Positions 46,501 through 51,297 of a DNA stretch of 64,000 nt are shown here, one piece after another. Position 1 is the stretch's first letter. Every line of letters begins with the position of its first letter. Under the pieces are notes generated by a model. That model made no database searches and had not been told where the DNA came from. It was given only the letters and a program-made list of their open reading frames with translations. The position numbers were made by a program, and so were the translations under genes. The DNA is from Antedon mediterranea (Eukaryota; Echinodermata; Crinoidea; Comatulida; Antedonidae): contig NC_092673.1 of NCBI RefSeq assembly GCF_964355755.1, positions 17,243,001 through 17,307,000 on the forward strand. Direction: 5' to 3'.

Positions 46501-47806
46501 CGTCAAAAGCGTCCATTGGCCCGTTGTCGATTCCCAATTGTGTGTACGCTACTCGCCTCAACATAGGGAAAAACTGTAGATATGTAAAATATAATTAGCC
46601 TTTGTAGATTCTACAAAACTGAGAACATTTCACATCTAGATCAGTTTATACTTGCTAAAAAGTTTCAGTATCTGAAACATTCACGATCCATCAATTTGTT
46701 TTCGCGACTGAAACATTGGGTCTTGACCCATACTGTAGGTTGCGGAACGGCGGTTTAGATTAAGTGGACATTTATGTTGATTACATTAGCTGGCGATAAT
46801 AACTACATAAGCTGAAAGGCAATTTTTGTTAATACATTAGCTGTTAACCATTTGCTGGTAGCTGGTGTTGATTTTGTATTCAAATAATTATTATGATTAT
46901 TGAGCTGTCGAAAAAAAATTAATAAATCCAATGTGCTTTATAAAAAATAATACTATAGAGTTCTTGCACTCGGGTATTAATAGAATATTTCAAAAGTTGT
47001 AACTTGAAAGTTTTATACATTACTGTATGTGAATTGAATTGATATTCTACAGTGAGTGTACTGTATGTAAATGAGATTTCTAGCATACTGTAAAACATGG
47101 AAAAGAAGCCCATAGGCTTTTTTAGGACTCCTGGATGGGCGTCTTTTTAAGATATATGATAATATGATCAGGATGATAATGACATAGAAGTTGGTGATAT
47201 TGAGGATATTACTCAAAAATTTAGGATTTATAAAACAAAGAATATAATAACGTACCTTATTATTATAGGAATAAAATAATTAGAGTGAGTAGGTTTTTGT
47301 TGTTGTTGTTTCTAAAAGCTGATAATAGATATAGAAAATATTATTATATTATAATCATATTCAAATAATGATGATTATTAAACAATACTTATAACAATGC
47401 TGAATTTATTACTTGAAATTTGAAAATGATTTTGTGGTTTTTCATGAATTTTTATTCATAAATCTTAAAACAGTAATTATGATAAGAATGCTATCTACTG
47501 AATTTATTACAAGAAATTGGAAATGATTTTGTGGCGTTCCAGGAATTATACTGCAAACTTATTCAAATAATGATTATGATTTCAACAATATTTATGATGC
47601 TATCTACTGAATTTATTACATTGGAAAATATTGTGGTGTTTTATGAATTTATATTCATTATTCATAATCTTAAAAAAACAATTACAATTTCCACAATAAT
47701 CATGATAACTGTTATACTAAATTGATTGATACTGTTTTTCATTCGTATAGATCTCTCAGAGGATGTTGAAGACTTAAGTCACAGACTTAGCCCAATGATG
47801 CAATAA
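16530..47806 (+). CDS. Ankyrin-repeat protein with the gene-1-type C-terminal tail (gene 2)
   Basis: Ten exons: 16530-16555, 40525-40618, 42121-42231, 42424-42528, 42683-42790, 42863-42970, 43776-43883, 44435-44542, 45145-45229 and 47751-47806, giving 302 codons. Exon 1 (MSKNVKQK + AA) joins exon 2 (G + NNLEQALVRNDLETVERLC) by completing a Lys codon. Exon 2 looks like an ankyrin N-cap, exons 3-8 each encode one repeat, and exon 9 (EGNTPISVL) is a partial last repeat. Exon 9 ends in phase 1 and joins the terminal exon as NLSEDVEDLSHRLSPMMQ. No Roc, COR or DED exon was found between 45229 and 47751. Ankyrin repeats mediate protein contacts; a regulatory or decoy role toward Roc-COR-DED relatives is inference. 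Exon 4 has a GC donor, and the 24 kb first intron is full of transposons. Confidence 0.75.
16590..16850. repeat. GGCCTA-rich low-complexity tract
   Basis: Dense irregular copies of TAGGCC, CTAGGC and TAGTAG at the start of intron 1 of gene 2. A similar tract follows the paralogous first exon (49960-50110), so it predates the duplication. Confidence 0.75.
16900..17968. other. Intron 1 DNA with no recognised feature
   Basis: AT-rich, apart from a GC-richer patch at 17235-17330 (CCTCTCCCCGGACTGCGCGA) with no open frame I could assign. No exon with matching phase, RNA gene or clear repeat was seen. Confidence 0.4.
18290..19200. repeat. Diverged subterminal repeats with AGAGGTCAAAAGGT motif
   Basis: Three diverged units share CTAGAGGTCAAAAGGT(T/C)AT, TGACCTTTTACAAAAACTCA and a following 'ATTAACTG(T/C)AAT' (at about 18465, 18830 and, shortened, 19050). 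Spacing is about 370 and 220 bp. They lie just inside the left inverted repeat of the 7 kb element. AGGTCA half-sites resemble nuclear-receptor sites, but that may be coincidence. Confidence 0.6.
19578..21669. mobile_element. Foldback element with 160 bp repeat-built arms
   Basis: Outer inverted repeats run AGTTAGGGGGAGTGGAATGT...AGCCAGATATCCTAATTAAA on the left (19578) and the reverse complement on the right (to about 21669). Each arm then carries 160 bp tandem units: left starts at 19651, 19811, 19971 and 20131; right boundaries at about 21108, 21268, 21428 and 21592, in inverse orientation. Each unit holds the palindromic core AAAATGGCGGCCATTTT. The middle (20290-21040) is a dispersed repeat also found at 59.86-60.2 kb. 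The architecture is like the sea-urchin TU and Drosophila FB foldback elements (established knowledge). No transposase frame. Confidence 0.85.
20560..21020. repeat. Dispersed repeat in the foldback centre
   Basis: Contains TTTACCTCCGCTAAGGAGAT, GTTTGTCTGTTTGTTAGCAG, GATTACTCAAAAAGTTATTG and CTCGAGAACTACTTGTCC. An inverse copy at about 59860-60205 shares the same blocks in reverse order. No coding potential. Confidence 0.75.
21848..23337. repeat. Six spaced copies of ATGTCCACTCCGACAC
   Basis: The 16-mer, or one near variant, occurs at 21848, 22019, 22194, 22564, 22939 and 23322. Spacings are 171, 175, 370, 375 and 383 bp, i.e. one and two units of about 180 bp. Flanks are much more diverged, although the last three copies share ACAATCCTTGTT-type text. 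It lies inside the 7 kb element. Confidence 0.75.
23700..24660 (-). pseudogene. Decayed coding region inside the 7 kb element
   Basis: On the minus strand 24629-24300 reads through 109 codons including WAGLSTDLVIEKVSMRSLKE, 24226-24026 reads LTRELLQVTWNIG and CIDPTVPEE, and near 23.8 kb AIIVFDDYESGSSTKDGAH. These resemble blocks of a repeat-associated protein family common in invertebrate genomes (with 'VFDGY..STK' and 'D.. IEQ..MRS.K' motifs) that I recognise only vaguely and cannot name. Frameshifts between blocks make it a pseudogene. It may be the former coding sequence of the surrounding element. Confidence 0.4.
25155..25262. repeat. Internal complementary region of DIRS-2
   Basis: First half (GTTTACACCTCACTCACATA, CAACTTACAGGTAAGTCTCG) is the reverse complement of the right terminus at 17972-18045. 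Second half (TATTTCATATACGTTCGCTG, TAAACTGAGAT) is the reverse complement of the left terminus at 30350-30378. The junction near 25232 marks where both outer ends meet, as in DIRS circles. Confidence 0.75.
25514..25987 (-). pseudogene. DIRS-2 tyrosine recombinase, C-terminal part
   Basis: A 157-codon minus-strand frame carrying the catalytic half of a tyrosine recombinase: TLCPVRTILKYRE before the core, HSVR (the HxxR motif), AGWRN (Trp in the third conserved position) and IRYYNKP with the nucleophile tyrosine. The N-terminal half and the first catalytic Arg are not in this frame; sequence at 25990-26200 looks like degraded remnants of it, followed by a LINE fragment. Such enzymes integrate circular DIRS DNA. 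Confidence 0.8.
26213..27030 (-). mobile_element. LINE 3' fragment nested in DIRS-2
   Basis: Minus strand reads NALIQSHHDYGSTSW and LQTAQNKAVRFILGR (about 27000-26840), an in-frame stop, then 98 codons at 26795-26499 with LVHVHKIYYG and FYYNGIKNWNSLPDCIK, the typical C terminus of a non-LTR reverse transcriptase. It ends after AATAAATTCAATCAATCAAT, a short (AATC)n tail. It is 5'-truncated and separates the recombinase and RNase H regions of DIRS-2. Confidence 0.78.
27349..28215 (-). pseudogene. DIRS-2 RNase H and methyltransferase-like region
   Basis: 288 codons open on the minus strand. RNase H: TDASGLGWG (first catalytic Asp), INHLELLAA (Glu), KVDNTTAVAYIN (Asp) and PGRDNIIADAKSR (last Asp). 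It is followed by DIDLFASRHNAQ and KLYAFPPFCL...VVPNWPTQYWYP, the segment after RNase H that has been described as a DAM-like methyltransferase domain in DIRS elements. The order matches DIRS-1 at 36.5-37.2 kb, but the sequence is clearly diverged from it. Confidence 0.8.
28555..29210 (-). pseudogene. DIRS-2 reverse transcriptase, frameshifted
   Basis: Minus-strand pieces: LVDLKDAYFTVPIAE (motif A), KFVALPNGLSSGPF (motif B region) at 28921-28667, then after a frameshift ILLVYIDDILCINQ, the YxDD catalytic motif, at 28800-28555. Residues matching the palm start near 29.2 kb but the frame is not continuous. The gap to the RNase H frame (28216-28554) also contains stops. Confidence 0.75.
29612..30197 (-). 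pseudogene. DIRS-2 gag-like region, broken
   Basis: Two short minus-strand frames (30197-29958 and 29882-29625) at the place of a DIRS first ORF. The second carries SDLEEGEVSG and a Ser/Pro/Asn-rich stretch, low-complexity features common in DIRS ORF1 products. No motif proves the assignment; position between left terminus and RT is the main argument. The stretch 29210-29610 shows no usable frame. Confidence 0.45.
30379..31900. other. Intron DNA without recognised feature
   Basis: AT-rich sequence between DIRS-2 and the next repeat block. No frame longer than about 60 codons, no splice-compatible exon and no clear repeat were seen. Confidence 0.4.
32045..33415. repeat. Dispersed repeat block (also at 52.8-53.1 kb)
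   Basis: Internal near-copies of CATTGCATTATCTTTATTAT, GTTGAACATTGAAATACAAT and GATTATCTGATAACAAATTG recur at about 32570, 32775 and 33312. TTTTCTGTATAAATGCACTT plus ATATTGAACTTGTTATAA recurs at 32690 and 33208. The same order is found once at 52830-53110, and an inverse piece at 38838-38905. The DIRS-1 insertion starts exactly at the end of this block. No coding signal. Confidence 0.7.
32872..33180. mobile_element. GGGGCGTTTATT-type repeat inside the block
   Basis: ACCGGGGCGTTTATTCAGGG and GGGAGGCATTTATTTTTTTT at the left and GCGGGGCGTTTATTCAAGAA at 33097 form direct repeats typical of a widespread short element. No coding capacity; classification unknown. Confidence 0.45.
33434..33605. repeat. 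DIRS-1 left terminal inverted repeat
   Basis: Starts CTTACCTGGATAAACCAACA and includes CCGACAAGAGGTAAACATTA, CCCCACCCCCGTCGGATAAT and GGGCG/CGCCC-containing text up to ATCATCGTCATCATTTCTTT. The inverse copy ends at about 38740. The outer 18 bp (TAGTCTATATCGTGCCTAGC region) differ from the right outer end, as usual for DIRS. Confidence 0.9.
33909..35438 (+). CDS. DIRS-1 ORF1, gag-like protein
   Basis: A 509-codon frame opening at ATG 33909. The N terminus has a tight cysteine cluster (ECVKCRG, then LECIHCRTC and CDVC within 38 residues), compatible with a zinc-binding knuckle. The middle is Pro/Ala-rich, and the C terminus is a basic, Pro/Gln-rich tail (PPPPPPAQPMQSQ, then RNRGAKGATNRSGRRYYN). 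DIRS ORF1 products are thought to act like gag in packaging RNA; the sequence shows no retroviral gag fold I can recognise. The stop lies about 40 bp before the next frame. Confidence 0.8.
   Translation: MPKQECVKCRGPRSTVKWDRHLECIHCRTCTELSPCDVCVRWTPSKFKSLPKPKERTEAVPPPEVGTADTAGPPAVAPEVSLPDMPAPAAASAVPGVNEISPGLLQAIVAAVRALPRDEPEVPSQIRPPPHIPYIDVGPQQTSFFDGSSVRQRDYDSDRTMASLSDDDRDSLREQAGPGEEGLQALVMRTVPAVLSFLGVDFTYREPKHTPSSKRFSTFGVRTPFKKVSSCPVTPLDPELVERVELIAKESKIRRPMPYSLSSAFPVPQKQFELYIAAPSVPEAAKERVREDQNLDPSRTNFLKPSESRTEDVLTSVDRAARETLRAASMAGYLLSFLADPEHPPQGDSDVIALLQQIMGLVVDQQATISLSAAAARRVNVLGATDIAPTDFRRFTTSDSFGAQDLFFGSFSQKEDKWAREREARRETRARFPQKRRASNSRSRTAARPPPVPAAPQQMQPPPPPPAQPMQSQASTSRQASHPPRGMRNRGAKGATNRSGRRYYNVKRR
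35479..37461 (+). CDS. DIRS-1 reverse transcriptase, RNase H and methyltransferase-like protein
   Basis: A 660-codon open frame; the first in-frame ATG is at 35650, so translation may start there or continue from upstream. RT: ATIDLKDAYFHVPIA (motif A), LPFGLSTAPRVFTRL (motif B), YLDD at residues 202-205 (36082-36093). RNase H: ETDASEVGWGG (Asp369), INLLELWAVE, VNSDNTTVVAYIN and AGRLNIVADALSR. Then VDLFATSGNTQLP, AYAFPPIS and LIAPYWPRQPWFPL, the methyltransferase-like segment of DIRS. All catalytic signatures are present. The frame overlaps the recombinase frame over its whole length from 35511. Confidence 0.92.
   Translation: MGGRLKRFSRVWETLTTDRWVLSTVTHGYRIEFSSPPVSGGARHTRIPSEPEKSQALMTGLEALLQKGAVVHVRKEQLTIPGHESTVFLAQKKSGDWRPILNLKSLNKRYIRPRRFRMETVSSILLGLRRGDWAATIDLKDAYFHVPIAQEHQSWLRFRIHDQVYQFVALPFGLSTAPRVFTRLVRTLAAFFHQHGIRVFMYLDDWLIVAQSRDQLLSSLSFVRLVTEQAGFIINEEKSCLLPSQNPLYLGAQINLVTGRACPSIERVAKARTAVLHLINAQAPTAYDWLRTLGSLASFVALVPFCRLRMRPLHLHLLAAYRPRSDSLHKVVPTNAFIISHLEWWLVEDRLLVGTPIQRSIPDVRVETDASEVGWGGHIPSPDIRVSGLWSPEETRAHINLLELWAVERSLEALLPHLANRHVLVNSDNTTVVAYINRQGGTRSPTLCCHTWTLLMWCIRHNIQLSAAHIAGRLNIVADALSRPLLRPTEWRLLPIIATQIFNHFGRPHVDLFATSGNTQLPTFCSRYRDAHAWAVDALSIPWDNLWAYAFPPISILPLVLTHIQRHQCRVLLIAPYWPRQPWFPLLLGLLYDQPLRLPIRNDLLTQGRARFALPNLISLDLTVWPLSGIVSETQAFQMVRPPSRRNPDGNPLLLSTIAD
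35535..38378 (+). CDS. DIRS-1 tyrosine recombinase frame, overlapping RT
   Basis: This frame is open from 35511; first ATG 35535. The recognised recombinase is the C-terminal part from about 37330: SRRESTLAVYNSRLKHFFEW (core-binding helix), LASCKRRGELHAL (first catalytic Arg), HQVRGIAASW (HxxR, 38205-38216), QAAWWRS (Trp) and TSHYLSD with the nucleophilic Tyr at 38313-38315. The first about 600 codons run antiparallel in meaning to the RT, one frame over, and resemble no domain. Large overlap of these two frames is known in DIRS-1 of Dictyostelium. How the recombinase start is reached is not visible. Confidence 0.82.
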   Translation: MGSLHRDTRVSYRILEPSGERRCPAHEDSVRAGKESSAHDGPRSTTPERSCGACSKGTTYDPGTRVHRFPRPEKIGRLATHPKPQKSEQAVHPAPQVQDGDCLIYPVGAKTRGLGSHNRLERRVLSRAYCARTPELAALPHSRSGIPIRSSAVRPLNGPTSVYSSSENPGGVLSSTRHQSVHVLRRLVDRGPVQGPAAEQLIFCPPRDGTSRVHNKRGEVMSSPFSEPSVSRSPNKFGYGPCVPIHRACGQGKNCSATSYQCSGSDGVRLATHLGVTGQLRRPRSVLPVKDAASTSAPSGSIPPKIRLSTQSGSNECVHYLASRMVARGRQVTCGHTYTKVNSGCPCGNGRIRSRLGRSHTVSGHSRLRPLVARGDARPHQPARTLGSRALIGGSSSPSGKSPCSRQFRQHNRRGIHKQARGYTVPHAMLPHVDVANVVYKTQHPTVSGPHCGSSEHSGGRTVPSTSTSYGMASSSNNRHPDLQPLWAAPCRSVCDVRQHAAPDVLQSISGCTCVGGGCPVHTMGQPLGICLSTDFNTATGPDAHSAPSMPSPTNSAVLAQAAVVSTASGPSVRSAVTSSDSERLADAGPSSVCSTEPHIPRPDCMAIVRDRFRDSGIPDGPAALAAKSRRESTLAVYNSRLKHFFEWCKRQKTDPMKVTLGQVCAFLHYLFESGLQVRTVSGYRSALAAVIPNFKDGSTISSSPAISSLLRGMFRERPPTKALIPRWDVNVVLAALMRPPFEPLSRASLYNLTLKTAFLIALASCKRRGELHALSLEPGHIRFERGGARLVFRKDFLAKSQTLNFSPPTVFIPTIAAYSGVEEDRLWCPVRALKFYIKRTESIRVSASHLFISTVAPFRPAARSTLANWVVAAIRAGYDSTNTPPPAHMHQVRGIAASWALFAGVPLPDILQAAWWRSQSTFTSHYLSDTSANQSTVAASILKPRH
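38441..38537. repeat. DIRS-1 internal complementary region
   Basis: CTTATGTTGGTTTATCCAGG through GGCACGATATAGAC is the reverse complement of 33418-33457. CACAAACCAACAGTGGTGTT through CGCTTACCTGGATAAAC is the reverse complement of 38727-38781. The join of the two halves (near 38482) defines the element ends. Confidence 0.9.
38566..38740. repeat. DIRS-1 right terminal inverted repeat
   Basis: Reverse complement of 33434-33605, from AAATGATGACGATGATAAGT to CTTATGTTGGTTTATCCAGG, near-perfect, which indicates a young copy. It is followed by the right outer extension to about 38783. Confidence 0.9.
38784..39946. other. Intron DNA with fragments of dispersed repeats
   Basis: 38838-38905 is an inverse piece of the 32-33 kb repeat block. 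38930-39050 (GTATTTAAACAGAAGATAAG; AATGTTTGGTTT) resembles 60758-60850 just before the 89 bp satellite. 39210-39420 holds a loose inverted repeat (TCATAGGAATATTTGGTAAT / ATTACAAAATATTCCTGAT). No gene was seen. Confidence 0.5.
39948..40287. mobile_element. MITE family A, copy 3 (intron 1 of gene 2)
   Basis: Left end AGAGATGTATTGTCCTCC, right end GGGGGACAATACATCTTTAA, with CTATTGGCTGGCTGGCAGCC inside. It lies about 240 bp upstream of exon 2. Confidence 0.75.
40625..40800. mobile_element. MITE family A, partial copy 4
   Basis: ATCAGACTTTGAATAGG, TATTCACTTCCGTAGAAAAA and CCAATTTTGGTCAAAGTGA match the inner part of copies 1, 3 and 5, without either terminal repeat. It begins 6 bp after the donor of exon 2 of gene 2. 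Confidence 0.6.
40909..41627. mobile_element. TTAA-flanked inverted-repeat element
   Basis: TTAA at 40905-40908 and 41628-41631 enclose 719 bp with ends CACTTTCACCGCCAGGCATT and GGCATTGAAAGACGG...CAGCGGTGAAAGTG. Inner copies of ATTTCCGTCTTTGGCGG suggest small internal repeats. No transposase frame; a TTAA-targeting superfamily (piggyBac or Kolobok) is likely. The right TTAA is shared with MITE A copy 5. Confidence 0.6.
41628..41950. mobile_element. MITE family A, copy 5
   Basis: Begins TTAAAGATGTATTGTCCCCC and continues with GGCAGCCAGCCAATGGATTT and TCTACGGAAGTGATTAACTT to CTTCATTTTTCATGTTTTCA; the right terminal repeat is lost. It abuts the preceding element at the TTAA. Confidence 0.7.
42971..43775. 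other. Intron 6 of gene 2, no recognised feature
   Basis: About 800 bp, longer than the neighbouring 70-300 bp introns. A GC-richer piece (43080-43350, CCACGACCCAGGAAATCAGA) may be an old insertion, but I found no terminal repeats or frame. Confidence 0.4.
43947..43966. repeat. Poly-C run in intron of gene 2
   Basis: A run of about fifteen C after CTCT. Similar G/C homopolymers occur at 46069-46084 and 53505-53536. Confidence 0.8.
44680..44788. repeat. Compound palindrome with TCTAGAAAACTC motif
   Basis: GGTGTCTAGAAAACTCAGAT at the left and GAGTTTTCTAGACACC at the right are inverted repeats. Between them lie GAGTTTTCTAGATCTAGAAA, itself a perfect dyad, and GACTTTTCTAG. The roughly 110 bp can fold into a cruciform. 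It is probably a tiny MITE in the intron after exon 8. Confidence 0.75.
44796..44995. repeat. Two-copy tandem repeat, AT-rich
   Basis: TATAATGGTAAACATAATAA plus GTGTATTTACAGTGATTTTT (44799-44840) recurs with few changes at 44946-44988. Confidence 0.6.
45230..47130. other. Intron 9 of gene 2, no exon recognised
   Basis: Scanned for Roc, COR or DED coding text because gene 1 has these domains here; none was found. Exon 9 (phase 1) already fits the terminal exon. There is a poly-C run at 46069-46084. From about 47130 the intron becomes collinear with the last intron of gene 1 (block B). Confidence 0.5.
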
Positions 47807-47959
47807 ACATGGACGTTCTATTCATACAAGAATTAGACAAAGTGTTAAAGTGTTGAAAACTGGTACCAGTACAATCTACCTGTTAACTCTTTTATCTGTG
47901 AATTGAGTAGCGATTTGGTTGCGATGTAATGTTAGCGTGTCATACTAAATTTCCCCTTG

Positions 47960-48350
47960 TTTTATGAGAAAGTATCCCCTGAATAGGGGTGTCCTAAAGA
48001 AGGGATTTACTCCAGTAGTAAAGAGGAGGGATGTGTCCCCTGAATAGGGTTGTCCTAAAGAAGGGGTTTGCTCCAGTAGTAAAGAGGAGGGGTGTGTCCC
48101 CTGAATAAGGGTGTCTTAAAAAAAGTGATTTACTCCAGTAGTAAAGAGGAGGGGTGTGTCCCCTGAATCTGGATGTGTCCCCTGAATAGGGGTGTCCTAA
48201 AGAAGGGGTTTACTCCAGTAGTAAAGAGGAGGGGTGTGTCTCTTGAATAGGGATGTGTCCCCTGAATAGGGGTGTCCTAAAGAAGGGGTTTACTACAGTA
48301 GTAAAGAGGAGGGGTGTGTTCCCTGAATAGGGGTGTGTCCCCTGAATAGG
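47960..48350. repeat. About 61 bp minisatellite, six copies
   Basis: Unit: GTGTCCCCTGAATAGGGGTG, TCCTAAAGAAGGGGTTTACT, CCAGTAGTAAAGAGGAGGG. Copies vary in length because the GTGTCCCCTGAATAGGG piece is sometimes doubled (48170, 48250, 48320). It starts about 150 bp after the stop of gene 2. Confidence 0.9.
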
Positions 48351-49779
48351 ATTTCAGTGTACTAAACAGTACATGAATGTTGGTAACAAAGAAAAGACGA
48401 CAAAACAAATACTGGAACATTTACAAAAAATAACAGTAGGTCTACAAGCATGTGGGTATAAAACATTGCTACTGTTCCTGTTGCAGACATTACATATTGC
48501 TATATTTAGAGATAAGACCATTTTAACTGTTTTTATATTTTGTTGTGCATTTATATTAGAGTCTCTATGTTGAGATTACAGGCAAAAATCAAATGACAAA
48601 CATACATTTTTTGAATAAGAATTGATTTAAGTAAGAAGAATATGTGCTACCCCAGCCCTCATGCCATAAACGAATAATATATTAATAAATTAATTTTAGA
48701 TTATAATTAGAATGTCTTGAGGAACAAAATATCTCAACTTAAATAATATGCCTATTTTCTTACATTTTGAAATAAACTATGAATATTATTTTCCCATGAA
48801 AGAAATTTATCAAACAAGACTAAGTTTCTCTACTTCATTTATTACATTCTATCCAATTAAGAGATCCAATTTTGTTTAAAATGTTCCTTCTGTTTTGAAA
48901 AATAATTTAAAAAAAATAAAAATAATCCACTCTTGATTCCCCTTTTTATAAAAAAAATATTTTCCCCTGAAGGAATTCAACCTTGCTTGTCAAATGAAAC
49001 GACAACATTATAGTACAGTACAGTAAATGAACTGAGATTAGATATTAATTCAATTTTTTTTTTAACTTCAGAGAATATCCAGTTAATTATATAGTTTTAT
49101 ATGCAGAATTACAAAACCAAAAATATATGCAAATGAGACCAGGTAAACGGAAGAACAGAATCAGAGCCATATATATAAAGTCGTAACTATATATATATGG
49201 CTCTGAACAGAATTAAATCCTTGCACCCTCTAATCCTTCCCCTTACCACACTAGACATAGACACAACTGTTAAATCTCACTGTGTTACTAAACGCCACTT
49301 CTCTAGCCCAGTTCCATATTTGATCCGATTATTAAACAAACAATGCTTAAATCTAAATTAATGTTTGATTAATTGTTTATACAGTAGTGTTCAATTTTTT
49401 TGTACAGTACTAAATTATTATATTTGTTATGAATGAATTTTATAATGTCTATTTGTTGAATGAATATATTTTGATGTTTTTTCACTTTTAATTCAATTTG
49501 AATTAAACTCAATTCAGTATGCTGCTATGTTTTAATGTTATTCATATTTTTTAATAAATACTAAATTATGAATGAAAAACTTATTTGTTTATTTGTAAGG
49601 ATAGTGTTTTTTGAAGGGGGAGATTTTAACATCGAGGATATAAAATTATACGTTCTAGCTATTGTTAAAAATGTATTGTATATTATAGGAATAATAATAT
49701 CCATTTCAACAACCCGCTGGAGGTCGAGTAATAAAGTTCTTCGATAATATTGCAGCGATAAAAATATGTAGACAAATTG

Positions 49780-49857
49780 TGATTGCGCCCTCTATAAAAA
49801 ATAAAGTTTTATAAACATCACACGCATTTTATACAGAAAGAATGTCCGAAACAAGAA
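49780..49857 (+). other. Promoter and first exon copy of a third paralogue (gene 3)
   Basis: GTGATTGCGCCCTCTATAAA with TATA at 49793, then a leader and AAGAATGTCCGAAACAAGAA followed by donor GTAAGTTTTG, aligned with the first exon of gene 2. The ATG of gene 2 is replaced here (ATACAG where gene 2 has ATGTCG); the first ATG is at 49842 in another frame, giving MSETR and a phase 1 end rather than phase 2. No further exon was found to the window end. It may be a live gene with a changed start or a relic. Confidence 0.5.
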
Positions 49858-50146
49858 GTAAGTTTTGTTTCATTATTATCATACCATATCATATACGGAA
49901 TTCTTTATAATGTGTTGTTTTAATAGCAGGTCTTTTTTTGGATCTTATATTCGTATCCTAGGGCTAGGCTATAGGCCCTACCTAGCTAGCTAACAAACTA
50001 GGCCAGGTCAGGTCTAGGCTAGGCCCTAGAATAGTAGGGCCTAGCTAGGCCTCTACTACTACTACTAGCTCTAGGCCGAACCATCTACGTACTACACTAC
50101 TAGGCCTAGGGGCGCTAGTTCCGTTTCGCACCTGTCTTTTATTTCG

Positions 50147-50963
50147 ACTCCAAATGTGTTAAAGAACTTTATCCTGAATACCACACTTTAGAATTAGGCC
50201 TAGACCTCATCCATAAGTACTTTTACAATGGAGAATCACAGAAAAAGTAACAAATATATCCTTTAAATCGATGAAATATACAGACATGTTTCTTGCATGT
50301 GGTTTGTGAATTTCGCACACTCCATGTTCAATATTGACATTTCTATGGAGCGCCAAAAGAGCAACTATAATAGAGGGCTAAAAAGGCAGTGGAATGCGCA
50401 TATTTAATGCATCTATTGGTGAAAATTACGTTCAATTTAAATATATTTTATCAATGTTAATACAACTAAACTGTTGATACTGTACATGGTTTTCGACAAA
50501 TCGACAAATTCATCATCATAAGATGTACTGTAGGTTATATACCTCAATGATCTAAATAATATCCGTTGTAGTCCTGGACATAGACCAATTAGATGCTGAT
50601 TTAGAGTCGTTTAATAATGTTCTTTGAAAACAGCACATTATCGCCAGTAACATGTAACAATTGACAAAAAATTGTGAATTAAAACGTGTATTTCGTAAAT
50701 AGATGCATTAAAAGTAGACGCATTCCACTGAATTTTTAACCCTCTATTATAGTTGCTCTTTTGGCGCTCCATAGAGACGAAAAAAATGAACTTCGTGTAT
50801 GCGAAATTTGCGAACGGTGTGCAAGAAACACGTCTGTAAAATCATCAATTTAAAGGATTTACTTGTTACTTTTTATGTGATTCTTCTTCATACAAGTACT
50901 TATGAGGCTCCAATACTAAGGTGTGGTATTCAAAATAAGTTTGGAGTCGAAATAAAACAGCTA
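50147..50963. mobile_element. Long-inverted-repeat element, about 820 bp
   Basis: The arms 50147-50395 and 50712-50963 are reverse complements with moderate divergence: TTTTATTTCGACTCCAAATG against TTGGAGTCGAAATAAAA, and GGAGCGCCAAAAGAGCAACT against AGTTGCTCTTTTGGCGCTCC. The inner 315 bp are unique and non-coding. It is inserted just after the GGCCTA tract in the first intron of gene 3. Confidence 0.82.
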
Positions 50964-51297
50964 GGGCCAGGCATGGCCCAGGCGATCGGGGAGCCCAATA
51001 ATGTTGTAAGACGATTGGGACAAGAGACGATCGGGCACAAAATAAAAATGTAGGGTCTCACAACTAAATGACAACTCAAGTCAAACAAATGTTTGTGCTC
51101 CCGAAGCCATCTTGCAGAGATGACCAGCTGAGAGTAAAAACGGAGAATATATAACAAGAATGAGTAATCTGCGACTTTTGCATTAGAAATTTGTAACAGA
51201 GCGTGGATGCCCGCCCTCATGAGAGCGGATGTATACAGACTAAAGAAGACTTCATTTGACAGTATATTATGTCATATTATTAATAGAATTATGATAA

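Larger units (their letters stand above)
47130..50110 (+). repeat. Duplicated block B (end of gene 2 to start of gene 3)
   Basis: Counterpart of block A. It has the terminal exon (47751-47806), the ATTTAGAGATAAGACC segment, the GCAAATGAGACCAGGTAAAC segment, the TATA promoter and a first-exon copy. It lacks the 62 bp and 69 bp arrays and the 850 bp inverted-repeat insertion, but has its own 61 bp array. A short palindrome, ATATATAAAGTCGTAACTAT, follows at 49170. Confidence 0.85.

Noticed and set aside
50799-51220. 84 and 96 codon frames near 51 kb
   Set aside because: They overlap the inverted arm of the 50147-50963 element and its flank; no splice or domain support.
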